Source of the DNA: Agriotes lineatus
Taxonomy: Eukaryota; Arthropoda; Insecta; Coleoptera; Elateridae
Assembly (NCBI GenBank): GCA_940337035.1
Contig: CALNHX010001906.1
Span: 1-64,000 of the forward strand
Direction: 5' to 3'
Length of the DNA: 64,000 bases
Both the position numbers and the translations under genes were made by a program. Numbering within the stretch: position 1 is the stretch's first letter; every line of letters starts with the position of its first letter. Positions 25,325 through 38,200 of the stretch are shown here, one piece after another. Under the pieces are notes generated by a model. The model was not told the DNA's origin. It searched no databases and saw only the letters and a program-made list of their open reading frames with translations.

Positions 25325-28300
25325 TTCAAAATTTCAGTTAAGCAGCCTCGTTGTGCATTTTATGTGTTGCTATAAGTGTCCAAACACAATTAAAATATGA
25401 GTTCTATTCAGTTACTAAATCAAAAGCTTCTAATTATTATTTCGTTTCTTTGACGCAAAATCAATCGCCTCATAATTTTTAAAACAAGAAAATTTCTGTA
25501 GGATTTGATGTTATAATTCTACTTATGTAAGAATGAATATTAGCGTCTAATAATAGCTATTTATGTTTCAAGTTGCAAAATGAAAGTGTTTTCTACATTA
25601 GACGTAAAGTTTGCCCTACGAGAGCTAGCGAGTTGGGAAACACGTTGTGTGTGAAAAACAGTAACTTTGCAACGTGATGACGAAGCTTTTCTATAATTTT
25701 AAAACACATTAGTTTCTATAGTAAATAAATCTACGAAGTTGTTCTAGATTTTCATATTAGCACTAGTATCAGTATGAAATCTCATATTGCAACTAGTGCG
25801 AATATTTGACGTTGAAAGCCATAACAAAATGTCACTATATTAGATCAAAATTACAGTATAATATACCTTGCTTGTTCTGGAATTTTTAAATTTAATTTAA
25901 AATCTCTACGGAAGGTGGTTATTTAAATTTTACCAAAATTCGCTAAATTTAGTTTCAAAATGGGTGCCTCGGGTAAAGCTCAGATGCCCAGAATCGGTTC
26001 TACTCAAATGTATAAAATATAGAAATAACACAGTGTAGAAATAAATTGTATAATGTATTTAAGTAGATACAAAATAATTCTAAGTTAATGAAAATATTAC
26101 GTACATAAATATTATAAAATAACATTACTACGCATTATTAGTTCGGCGTTGGGTTAATTTTGGGACGTGCGGCAACCCACACTGCACACTGGCTTGGTCC
26201 GGTTGCCATCGCTGGATTCTCTCAAAGAAAATTCTAAGACGGTAAGAACGGGTGATCCGTAACTCTAATGTACTAGAACCGACAGATCTAAAGCAGACTA
26301 TATTTTCGACGAAAAAAATGGCGTTTGCTATTTATAGTTGGCGGGCGGACAAATTCAATAGAAAACAAGTATTTTACGGTGGCTGTGATGTTAACGGCGA
26401 GTGTATTGCACCTGGCTGGATGTGGCACTCCCTTTGTGTTTAAATTTGGGACTTCGTAGAGTGATATAAATTGATAATTTTGGAGAAAAAATTGCGTGGT
26501 GTACCGGTTTACGCTACGTTCGCGCATAGCGGATGAGATCGCCTTATCGAAAATTCGAACGCTATGAAGATTTGAACGGGAATTAGCGTCATTATAATTT
26601 CTAGTACGCTATTTGAGCCTTAGGCAAATTTGATGCGGAAGCTAACGTTACAACAAAAAATAATTTTTGTATGTCTCCCTTCTGCTTACTCAAGTATTCT
26701 GTATTTTTTTTTGTTCACGCTATGTCATTGTCGTTATATGTAATTTTGAGTCCATTGGTGTATAATAATAATTTAAATATAAACTAACAGGTATCCCGAA
26801 AATCTTGAAATCTGCTCCTTAATTCGCCAAAAATTACCAAATGTCATTTTTCAGTGTGTATTGTACATTCAGAAATGATATGCCTCCAAATTCATAGCAA
26901 GACTTTTCAAACACCCGTTATTTATATATGGTTATATTTAATATGTACTTCGGGTTAAAACGTTAATTCCTTTCATATACGTAATAATTGTATCTACTCG
27001 TCACCCGCCGTTTACAATTTTTTGGGTTACATACGCTTTTCTATTAATCTGATTATACATTGCGTTAAAGACGACTGATAGTATTATTTATTCTTTATAT
27101 GAGAGCGTTGAATTCGAGAAGGCCTTTTCAACAACCGTATTCACGAGTCAGTTCAATTTGTAGTTTTACTTGAGCGTCGGTTGAAGTTTTAATTCGGGAT
27201 CATTGTCACTTCGCTTGATGGTACCGTACGTGCTCATCCAAGTAGGACCTTTTACTCACGTTCCGTGTGCTACTTGTGCATCGAATTTATTCTATTGTCA
27301 GATCAATCATTTAATTTCTTGGTTCGTTTTGCGTTCATGAACCCAGCATATATGTCTTCCTATACTTCATTGCCGTTACTACGAATACACGCATTGCAAC
27401 TGTTTGCCCTAGCCGTTGTTTATCTCTCTATAGTCTTTCCTAGCAGCTCTTTTGCTCCCTGTGGTTCGACGAAGCTAATTTTATTTTACCTGGCGTCTAT
27501 TAAGTCATTATTGCTCATATTAGTAGTTGAATGGATTACATATTCTTTATGCCCTCGACCTCTCTTAGGCATTTCGTTTGAACTAGTTGTTTGGAATATA
27601 AATTTGCTAATATGGGGGTAATAAACTGTTATCAATATTTTGAACCAAAACGTAATAAATGCTTGATTTCGTTAGTGAGCGATTACTATTTTTTTAGATA
27701 TAATAACAATAGTGTATTACGCACCATGAACGGTAAATGACACTTTTCAGGTCCAGAATGCGGTTTGCTAAATGAAAGCTCGTAGGGCCGAGTTTTCCTA
27801 AGTATTCGAGACCACAAAAGTTACTCACAGTTCGCGGTTAGTACATTATTTTTTGCAATGACTGAAAATCAAATAAACACAAACTCGATAACGATGCGTT
27901 TTAGGTCATATATTTATGTAACGTTTTTTTAAAATATTGTATACACTCTCCAAGCACTTCCCACATGTTATGCAACACCTTACATCACATTTACAAGAAA
28001 AAAAATAAAAAATACACACCTAACTGCAGAGACCATAACTCAACATCTTACCCATAAAATAATGAAATGGCATAATAATATTCACTATCTAGCATTTTGA
28101 CATGGTTAAAATAGTATCAACAAATTATTCTAACTAATAAATTAGTGCGTTTCTCTCCAGCCTTTGCTTCGTAGATATTTTCTGATAAATATATTAAATT
28201 AAATAAACAAAGAAGAAATTTAATTTCACGATTTATACAAGAATATGAGAGGGAATAATAGCAATTGTTGATGAACTCTTTCGAATAAAACAGAATAAAA

Positions 28301-29169
28301 CTTCCCAGCCCCAATCTCGCTACTCGGATGTCATATACATTTATCTACTTGAAATATGGCTAATGAAGGTTAAGGAATTATCAGCTCATTGAATGGAGAG
28401 CTCTTGCTTATGTAACATTTCTTGTAAAAGTGCGAGTAAATGGCGTACGGCTGTTGCTGGCTAATTAATTAACAAATCTTTTCCTTTCCAACCTTCATGA
28501 GAATTTTCTAATATATCGTATAAAAACCCAAAGATTTGCCATGAAATAAAACGTTGAAACTTAGCGTGATATCCTGATGGGAAGCTTATACCAGCCAGTT
28601 CCTGACAAATAATAAAAACCAAGCCGCTTTTCAACGATTATACTGTAATTGCTCCATTATCACTAATAATTCCGTGTAGCAGCATCCGGATGCGAGCATT
28701 ACATAAACGCAGAATTATCACACGAGTTAAGCGGATTGTAAAAAATCCTTCCTGTTCGATAAAAAGCCGCAATCCGGAACCATGTTCTCCGCGAAGACAA
28801 AGAGCCGCGATTTGCAAGTCTATAAGAAATCCCATGCACATCCGCAGATGGCACTCAGGAAGCACATGGCCTTTCGGACACCGCGATGCCTGAGAATAAT
28901 GAAGCCTCTCCATGACTTTCTCCAGCTATTTTCACACAAGGTAAAGGTCAACGCTGCTGGCATCGCACTGCTGTCATTAAGATCTAACGGGTCGTGGGTG
29001 CACTGCAGGTTTCGTTTTCATCCATTTCTGAGCCTTAATTATACGGTACATCCAGATAATTGATACTTTATTAAAGGCGAAGTTCATCGCATTGCAGCGT
29101 AAAAAAGTAGAAACTGCCTTCATGGTAAGAATCGAAATTCCTTGAGCTATACTCCCAGCCTACAGCATT
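25325..29169. other. intergenic DNA, no gene recognised
   Basis: No supported feature. Frames at 27265-27621 (plus, 118 residues, hydrophobic) and 28638-28913 (minus, 91 residues, overlapped by two plus-strand frames) lack motifs and are probably chance. The 28.65-29.05 kb block is somewhat GC-richer than its surroundings. Confidence 0.45.
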
Positions 29170-29177
29170 GATATAGT

Positions 29178-29330
29178 GGGTCTAGACCACAACGGCCACT
29201 GGACACAACGGCCACACGTAATTTTGCATGCACATATCGGCCACACTGGACACAACGGCCACCTTGGACGTATCGGCCACAGGGTTAGCTGGACACAACG
29301 GCCACTGTGGACACTACGGCCATAATATGT
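29178..29330 (+). repeat. left terminal array of GGCCAC-ending units
   Basis: The array contains about eight units ending in CGGCCA(C/T). They are built on two alternating cores, ...ACAACGGCCAC and ...TATCGGCCAC, with spacers such as 'acgtaattttgcatgcaca' and 'agggttagct'. The order of units and spacers is the same, inverted, in the right terminal array, although that array is about twice as long. The repeated sites near the terminus resemble transposase-binding subterminal repeats. Confidence 0.8.
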
Positions 29331-30090
29331 AGATATAATATTTGTTAATAGTTAGCGACCGGGACCACCCCTATGCCCTCCCACACGCCCATAGTACCCG
29401 TTTGTAAATTTTGAAAGTGATCTGTGCTGCGGTGTGAATTTGTATACACATACTTTGAATTTTATATATAAAAGAAGAAGAAGAAGAAGAAGATAATTAT
29501 GACGAACTTCAGATTACATTATGGAAGAACTAACTACGTCTAAAATTCGCAAAATAAACAAAAATACTAGGTGATCACAGATCACGCGTTATTAATGATT
29601 TCAGAATTAATGGATTTATGTTATTTTATACCCTAGAGACTATGGCGCATTAAATGACGCAATATGAAGCAATAATAATTATATAGATAACTACTAGCTA
29701 GGTGTTGATAAACATATTATTAAGAATTACACGTAACTAATACTGAATGGGATCAACACATAACAATACAGGGTGTTTAGTTTTCGAGGTACAATAGGCA
29801 ACTTTGGCAAATACCTCGAGCAACGCTAAAACACAGCGCGTCGGATGGTTGCATTATTTGACGTCAGCAGCGATCCATATCAAGTAACTTGATACAATTT
29901 TTTTTTGAAATAATATGACATTTATAATTTTGAATATTAATTTGGAGATGAGTAATGTCAAAAAGAATTCTTAAAAATCCTGTGTGTTACTTCATTGCGT
30001 GATTTTAATTATTTTTTTAATGAAAAATAAAAAATCATTTGTCAAAAACATGTATATTATCGAAAGTTAAAATTTTAAATTACAAATCAA

Positions 30091-30122
30091 TACGTTTCGC
30101 AATTTTTGATTGCATCTTCAGT
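30091..30122 (-). ncRNA. hammerhead ribozyme core, left Penelope-like arm
   Basis: Minus strand: the box CTGAAGA (consensus CUGANGA) is followed by stem II GCAAT/ATTGC around a CAAAA loop, then GAAAC and GTA (cleavage expected after A). The flanking CAA and TTG can pair as a short stem I. Helix III would be only AC/GU, as in the minimal hammerheads known from Penelope-like elements, which are thought to act as dimers. All core positions that I can check are intact. It lies about 490 bp past the end of the GIY-YIG frame. Assigned by eye. Confidence 0.6.
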
Positions 30123-30606
30123 TGTTAAAATTAGTTGACGGTATTCATTACAATTCTGAAAGGAGCAAAAAAAAACAAGTAGAATTAGCGAAAACATTCC
30201 CTTCTAAAAACCTGTATACTTACATAATAGTTTTAATTGTAGAGTCATTTATTGTAAGTTGTTGATGATATTATGTTTAAATTTGAACTTAAATAGAAAC
30301 ACTTTAAAACTTAGTTGGGTGAAATTGTTTTAATTAAATTTACAATAATCATTTCGTATGGAATGCGAATGTTTGAATGCATACAATAAGTGAACTTGAA
30401 TAAAAGCATGCAAGGTTATTTCCTAAAAGTACATTATCGCGCTGCGCAGTCGGTTTGAAAATATGTACAAATGTTAATAATAAGACAGGGTTGTATTAAA
30501 GTTAAAAATTTTATGAGTTTTGAGAATAATTAAATGTAAGAAATATGAGTTAGATTCCAAAAAGGTTGTTTATAAGTTTGAGAAGTACAAAAACACCCGA
30601 TATAAT

Positions 30607-31697
30607 TTATTTGAATAAGTTATGGTAAATAGAACTTAAGTTATCTATGTCTGTTTTGTAATTAATGGTGGTTAGGCTTTTTTGTATTTCTATCATCTCC
30701 AAGCAAAGGCGTTTTTTTAAATTGCTCTCTCTATGTAGGATAGTGGGTGTATTAAAGTTGAAATTATGAAAGTGTTTAGTTGCGTGATCAGTTAGGGCTG
30801 TTTTATTGGAAGAAGGTAAAATGTGGTTAATTTTGACAGAGTATTTGTGTTAATTAATTCTGTTTTTTAATAACTGTTTTGTTTGACCAATGTATGTAGA
30901 GGTACAGTTGTTACATTTAAGTTGGTAAACTACTTGAGATTCCATATTAGTGTTGGTTTTATCCTTTAAGTTATTAAAAAACATATTACCTAGGTTATTG
31001 TTGTTATTAAATGCTGTTTTTATATTATGCTTTTTAAGTTCGGTTTCAATTTTTTCGCAAAGATTGGGAATGTATTCAATAGAAACATATTTATTTTTTG
31101 ATGAGTTATTTGAAATATTGAAATCATTGCCTAAGCAGTTAGGTTGTAGGGAAATGGATTGGTTAAGTTTATTTTGGTTTTTGATTTTTTTAATTCGGAA
31201 ATTGATATGTTTATTGATGAATTCAATTGGATAATTTTTTGTAACAAGAATTTGTGTAATTAGTTCTAAGTTTTTTTTATGAAATTGTTTTGATGATAAC
31301 TGAATTGCTCTGTCAACTAAACTATTTATAACGCTGATTTTATATTTGATTGTTGTGTTAGAGTTATAATTTAAGTATCTGTTTGTTTTAATGCTTTTTC
31401 GGTACCAATTTGTTAAGATAAAACCATTTTTTTGTCTGAAAAGTGTAAGGTCTAAAAAATTTAAAGAGCAATTGGAATTTTCATTTTCTATAGTAAATTT
31501 AAGTCTGGGGTGTACGTTATTAAAAAGGTTAAAAAATATTTGTTTGTTTTGAATGTCTGTAGCCATAATGATGTCATCCACATATCTTAGATAAAGAGAG
31601 AAATTGGTATTGTGATTCAGAATATTAGTTTCGATATCTTCCATTACGAGGTTAGCAATTGTTGATGAAATAGGTGAACCCATTGCACATCCAAACG
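30607..31697 (-). pseudogene. Penelope-like RT-GIY-YIG, minus-strand copy (5' truncated, one stop)
   Basis: The frame enters inside the RT domain at G-C-A-M-G-S-P-I-S-S and runs through the catalytic Y-V-D-D-I-I box, the RT thumb, a CxxC zinc pair and the GIY-YIG nuclease (V-Y-Q-L-K-C-N-N-C then Y-I-G-Q-T). A TAA at 30850-30852 replaces the CAA of the plus-strand copy, just after the L-L-K-N-R-I-N helix. Beyond it the frame stays open to the natural stop at 30607-30609. The first four residues of the open frame (M-V-N-H) come from the junction with the opposite copy. It lacks the N-terminal half and could not encode a full protein. Confidence 0.88.
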
Positions 31698-33589
31698 TGT
31701 GATTTACCACATGAACAAAATTCTATTCGCGCTAATATTTGCAATATTTTAACTAATTTTAAAAACAATAAAAATAATCAACAAAATCTTACTTTCACTC
31801 AACTACAATACAACAAAACGCTCACTAAAAATATAATTGAAACCAAAAAATTTTTAAACAACAATAAAAACCTTATAATAACTTCTGCAGACAAAACACA
31901 AAAAACCGTTATTATGACAAAATCCGACTACCATGAAAAAATGACTGAATTGTTAAGCGATGTTAATACATACAAAAAAGAACTCAAAGATCCTACATTA
32001 ATTTTTCAAAATAAAAACAATACAATAATTAAAAACTTTCTCGATAAAAATTACATTGACAAATCAACTTATAAAAATTTAATTTCACATAACGGACTTC
32101 CACCTAAAATATACGGTTTACCGAAATTACATAAAGTCAATATACCTTTAAGACCTATTGTTGCTTCCTACATGAGCCCAACTTACAATCTATCTAAATT
32201 TCTTTCAAAAATATTAACTAATATTACTTCCCTTAATAAATTCAGCATTAAAGATTCATGGAAATTCAAAGAACATATAAATAACACTAAACTTAATCCA
32301 AACCATACTCTGTTTTCTTTAGATGTTGTCTCCTTATACACAAACATACCAATAGATCTTGCCTTAAGCACTAAAAAAAATACTGGAATAAAATTAAAAA
32401 ACATACAAACATACCACTAAACGATTTTATCAACGCTGTTGAATTTGTTTTAAATACAACTTATTTTACATACAATAATAATATTTATTCTCAAACGTTT
32501 GGATGTGCAATGGGTTCACCTATTTCATCAACAATTGCTAACCTCGTAATGGAAGATATCGAAACTAATATTCTGAATCACAATACCAATTTCTCTCTTT
32601 ATCTAAGATATGTGGATGACATCATTATGGCTACAGACACTCAAAACAAACAAATATTTTTTAACCTTTTTAATAACGTACACCCCAGACTTAAATTTAC
32701 TATAGAAAATGAAAATTCCATTTGCTCTTTAAATTTTTTAGACCTTACACTTTTCCGACAAAAAAATGGTTTTATCTTAACAAATTGGTACCGAAAAAGC
32801 ATTAAAACAAACAGATACTTAAATTATAACTCTAACACAACAATCAAATATAAAATCAGCGTTATAAATAGTTTAGTTGACAGAGCAATTCAGTTATCAT
32901 CAAAACAATTTCATAAAAAAAACTTAGAACTAATTACACAAATTCTTGTTACAAATAATTATCCAATTGAATTCATCAATAAACATATCAATTTCCGAAT
33001 TAAAAAAATCAAAAACCAAAATAAACTTAACCAATCCATTTCCCTACAACCTAACTGCTTAGGCAATGATTTCAATATTTCAAATAACTCATCAAAAAAT
33101 AAATATGTTTCTATTGAATACATTCCCAATCTTTGCGAAAAAATTGAAACCGAACTTAAAAGGCATAATATAAAAACAGCATTTAATAACAACAATAACC
33201 TAGGTAATATGTTTTTTAATAACTTAAAGGATAAAACCAACACTAATATGGAATCTCAAGTAGTTTACCAACTTAAATGTAACAACTGTACCTCTACATA
33301 CATTGGTCAAACAAAACAGTTATTAAAAAACAGAATTAATCAACACAAATACTCTGTCAAAATTAACCACATTTTACCTTCTTCCAATAAAACAGCCCTA
33401 ACTGATCACGCAACTAAACACTTTCATAATTTCAACTTTAATACACCCACTATCCTACATAGAGAGAGCAATTTAAAAAAACGCCTTTGCTTGGAGATGA
33501 TGGAAATACAAAAAAGCCCAACCACCATTAATTACAAAACAGACATAGATAACTTAAGTTCTATTTACCATAACTTATTCAAATAAATT
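31698..33589 (+). pseudogene. Penelope-like RT-GIY-YIG, plus-strand copy (one frameshift)
   Basis: The N-terminal part (31698-about 32372) contains conserved Penelope-like RT segments: T-S-A-D-K-T, P-P-K-I-Y-G-L-P-K-L-H-K, R-P-I-V-A-S and the motif A block S-L-D-V-V-S-L-Y-T-N-I-P. A single-nucleotide length change in the A run at 32373-32380 shifts the frame. The second open frame holds G-C-A-M-G-S-P-I-S-S, Y-V-D-D-I-I (catalytic aspartates at about 32615-32620) and the CxxC/GIY-YIG domain, ending at 33589. The extreme 5' end is missing. The active sites are intact, so the copy died recently. In these elements RT and nuclease act together in target-primed reverse transcription, often at chromosome ends or A-rich targets. 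Confidence 0.9.
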
Positions 33590-33661
33590 ATATCGGGTGT
33601 TTTTGTACTTTTCAAACTTATAAACAACCTTTTTGGAAGCTAACTCATATTTCTTACATTT

Positions 33662-33674
33662 AATTATTCTCAAA
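33662..33674 (+). repeat. target-site duplication, left (I-like LINE)
   Basis: The 13 bases AATTATTCTCAAA are repeated exactly at 39051-39063, flanking the LINE. Joining across the LINE restores continuous similarity with the opposite Penelope-like arm, confirming the insertion point. Confidence 0.93.
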
Positions 33675-33853
33675 GGTTTCCGATTTTGCATGTCGAGAGT
33701 GCAGGTGCATAGTCCACGAGTGCTCGTGTTATCCGCGTGATAAGCGTATGTATAACACCACGTGTATTAACAAACTTATTTGTGTCAGTAATAACAAGTA
33801 ATCAACACACAGTAGAATAGCCACCTATTGATATAGCCATCAACCCCTATGGG

Positions 33854-35236
33854 GTGATAGGCATTTCCCTGACACCAATTAAACGGTGTTTATACCGTAA
33901 GGCTGCAACCCAAAATACAAATATGAATTCTGTCAACAAAATCCAAGGCGATGAGATTCCCAACCAAAGGAATGAGATCACCAATAACCACAGTTCCCCT
34001 AATTTAGAAACGTCCTCCCCTGTAGTAAAACCCACTTATTCTAACATAACAAAAAATGCTTTTTCCCATCCAAGTAAAGAACAAGGTATCATCCGAAATT
34101 CCCTTCCGGACATTAAAATAAAAGAATACGTTGTTGCAATTGGTAACATTGTGGGACCCAAAAATATTATAGCTGCATCGAGAGTATCTAATCAACGAAT
34201 CGGGATTTACCTATAGCAGAAACAAATAGTAGACAACCTAATAGCAAAACACCAAAATATAAACATCGATAATAACGAAATAGCAATTCGTAGATTAGTA
34301 GCCCCTAGTAAAAAAATTGTGCTTTCCAACGTATCACCTTCTATTCCGAATGAAATTATAGAAACGACACTAAAAGCCCTTGGAGTTAAAATAGCATCGC
34401 CAATATATCTTATCAAAGCAGGATTCACCGATCCAGAATACTGCCATATAGTCAGCTACAGGAGATTTTTGTATATTAATCCTGAAGAAAGTACCTCCGT
34501 CCCACCTTCCTTTTTAATCAACCATGAACAGGATTCCTATAGAATATTCATACAAGATGATGAAATGCGGTGTTTCATATGTAAAGAACTAGGCCATACA
34601 GCATCCAAATGTCCCGAACCTCCTGCTGATATCACAACTCACATCACGATATTAAACCAACAACAGGGCACAGAACTCCCTCGACTAAACCAACAACAGG
34701 TCACAGAACTTAACCCCCAGAAACGACCTAGATCACTTGCTGACGAAAACTCATCTGAAAATTTAAGCCAGCAGATAACAGAAAAACTACCACTTCAAAA
34801 CGATACCAATACAGAAATTCCAGTCTCCACCAAGAAAAAATCCAAAAAGTTAAAAAAGCAAGAAAATAAAAAAAGAAAAATAATAAATTCCCAGGGAAAA
34901 ACACATGATGAACAAAAAGCCGAATTACTAACACTTCTACAACCCCTACAGGCGACACTAGCCGAAGATCAATACCCATACTCATTTACACCCAACACTC
35001 TGGCAGAATTTATTCTGGACATGAAACATACACCGACGGAGACAATCAAACTCTACGCGCAAGTTGCTGAACCTATTACAAATACCCTAACTGATCTTTA
35101 CCCTCTATTGACACACCAAAAGATGAAATACAGATTCACGCGTATTAAAAATATGCTTCTACATGATCTCCCCCAACCTGAAACCACAGAAAGCGACACA
35201 GGAAGCTCTAACCTAGAAGAACTCTCAGAATACTAA
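33854..35236 (+). pseudogene. I-like LINE ORF1 (gag-like, CCHC knuckle), one premature stop
   Basis: One frame runs from an ATG at 33854 (alternative ATG 33923) to 35236, interrupted once by TAG at 34214-34216; no other stop occurs. Downstream of the stop come a folded middle region and a zinc knuckle C-F-I-C-K-E-L-G-H-T-A-S-K-C (CX2CX4HX4C) at about 34570-34612. A Gln-rich segment and a strongly basic K-K-K-S-K-K-L-K-K patch near 34830-34880 follow. LINE ORF1 proteins bind the element RNA and escort it to the nucleus. Most I-type ORF1s carry several knuckles, and only one is obvious here. The second half could re-initiate at the ATG at 34319, giving 305 residues. Confidence 0.85.
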
Positions 35237-35263
35237 CCACCCCTCATTCTATTACAAACAAAA

Positions 35264-38200
35264 ATGGCTAACACAAACTCCCCATATTTCAGTATTATAC
35301 ACTTTAACTGCAATGGATTTTACTCCCATCTAGAGAATATTCAAACATTACTCCTTGAATGTCAACCAAAGGTACTCTGCCTCCAAGAATCACATTTAAA
35401 AGGCAACAAACAACCATATCTTAAAGGTTACGTCCCATACACTAAAAACCGCTGCACGAATCATGCCAGCGGGGGTGTAACTACTTTTATTAAAGACCAC
35501 ATCCACTCAGAACTAATTCAATTACAAACAGAACTAGAAGCCATAGCGATAAAAATTTACTGCCCTTACGTATTTATTATTTGCAACATATATATACCTC
35601 CTAATTACCAGCTTACCTCAACAGAAATAGACGAACTCATACAACAGCTTCAAGAACCCTTTATAATAGTGGGTGACTTTAACTCACATAGTACTACATG
35701 GGGATGTAGTAAAGGCAACCACAAAGGCAAGATAATTGACAAAATTCTGGACGAAAATAATATTACTCTCCTTAATACTGGACAACCTACCCACTTTGAC
35801 ATGAGAACTAACACCTTCTCAGCTATTGATTTGTCACTATGTAGTCCCAGACAAGCCCTAAATCTGACTTGGTCAGTATTACCGAACACATACGATAGTG
35901 ATCATTTTCCAGTATGTATCACCATCAATCAAAGAACCAACAGTATTAACAACAGCATCAATAACGGGACCAAAAAATGGAAAATAAATAAAGCGAATTG
36001 GGATATTTACAAAGAGCAGTTGAGGGAAAAACCATACATTTTTTCCGATCTAAAAGACATTAACATCAGCATAAATGAACTCATTTCGACAATTATCCAA
36101 GCAGCCACCCAAGCAATTCCAACATCCAAAAATATAAACCTCACATACAAAGTTCCTTGGTGGAACCATGATTGTAAGGAAGCTATCCACAGAAAAAACC
36201 AGGCATTCAACAAATATAAAAGATGTAAATCAATCGAAAATCTTATCTTCTACAAGAAAATGAGGGCAGAAGCAAGAAGAATCGTCAAATCAACAAAAAA
36301 ATCATCTTGGGAAATGTATATCAACTCAATTAATTCAGAAACAACAACTAAGGAAATGTGGAATAAACTTAAAAGAATGAATGGAAAGTCTTCGTCTTTC
36401 CATATTACTGGTGTAAAGAGTAAGAACCAAATATTTACTACACAAAAAGATATAGTAAATATATTAGCAACCCACTTCAAAAAACATTCAAGCTCAGAAA
36501 ATTATGATCCAGAGTTCCAAGCCCGAAAAGTAGAAATAGAAAAAGTGGAACTGATTATACCAGAAACTGAAAATGAAACCTACAACACTGACATACATCA
36601 AGATGAACTCGAATATGCTCTTGCGCAGACAAAAGAATCTAGTCCCGGAATAGATAATATACACTACTCAATGATCAAGAACAGTACCGAAAACCTAAAG
36701 CAAGAACTAACTAAACTGTACAACTACATATGGAAAACAGGAATATTCCCTGAACTCTGGAAAAAATGTATAGTGATTCCAATCTTGAAATCGAATAAAC
36801 CGAAAGATGATCCAGATAGTTACCGACCCATTTCATTAACATCCACCATTTGTAAACTCCTAGAACGCATCATCAACAACAGACTGACAGTACATCTTGA
36901 GAACCTAAATCAGCTCAATAAAAATCAAAATGGTTTTCGAAGAAATCGTTCCACCCTAGACTGTATAAGTAAACTAGAGGTAATAGTAAAAAATGGGTTC
37001 ATCAAAAAGGAATCTACAACAGCCGTCTTCTTTGACTTACAAAAAGCATACGATACCGTATGGAAACACAAAATTCTATCAGGTCTTATAGGATGGGGTT
37101 ATAAAGGTCGACTTGTACACTTTATCAACAACTTCTTACAAGATAGGAAATTTGCAGTGCGACTGGGCAATACCATGTCTAGGGAAGAGATCCAAGAGAA
37201 TGGAATTCCTCAGGGCTCTGTAATTAGCGTGACTCTATTTCTAATTGCTATAAATGACATTTTTGAGAGAATTCCAGCTACCCTTCAAATGTCACTGTTT
37301 GCAGATGACCTCGCCATATATATCTCTAGCAAAAACTCCAACATTACCCAAAGATACCTACAACAAGCTATTAATAACCTAGAACAGTGGTCTAAAGAAA
37401 ACGGATTACGGTTCTCCCCTACAAAAACCAAGTGTCTAACCTTCTCTAGAAAACACAACCCCCCTACACCTGTCCTTACACTACATAACACTCCTCTCGA
37501 CTATGCAAATGAAATTAAATACCTTGGAGTTATACTTGACCGTAGAATGAATTGGATACCCCATATAAAAAGAACAATCGACAGTTGCAGGCGGTCACTG
37601 AATATCATAAAAATAATAGCACGCCAAGAGTGGGGAAACAATACAAAAACACTAACATCTATAGTCAATACTCTAATTAGATCCAAAATAGAATATTGCC
37701 TCTGTATATATGGATCTACCACCAGCCCTATCTTAAAGTCGCTGTACTCAATATACCACCATGGTCTTCGACTTGCCACGGGAGCACATCGTACTAGCCC
37801 TGTACCTATCTTATATTCACTAACAGGCCAACTGCCTCTAAACTACAGACTCCTAATGCAGCTGTCAACATATACTATTCGTGTAATGGGCAACCCAAAC
37901 CACCCCAACCTGTATGTAGTTACTCATCCTTTATTCCATAACCTTTATACCTTATCTAAAAGCATCATACCTCCTTTCAATATTCGTGCACATCACCTGT
38001 TTATCGACCTCGAACTCCAACCACTATTTACCCAAATGCCGACATCTCCACTTCCATATACCATCAGTACCCCTTCAATCAACCTAGAATTAGCAAAGTT
38101 TCCAAAAACCTCTACAAATCCCGTCGTATACCGAAATTTCTTATACGATATCCTTAATAACTCCCCAGATAAGGAAGTCTTATACACCGATGGTTCTAAA

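Noticed and set aside
27265..27621. 118-residue hydrophobic plus frame, possible membrane protein
   Set aside because: Composition follows T-rich DNA. No conserved motif, no supported start and no neighbouring exons.
28638..29063. Three overlapping frames on both strands in a GC-richer block
   Set aside because: Mutually overlapping without motifs. The block's composition alone explains long frames.
32959..33243. 94-residue minus frame, identical in type to the one at 30950-31234
   Set aside because: Antisense shadow of the Penelope-like RT-nuclease region in both arms.
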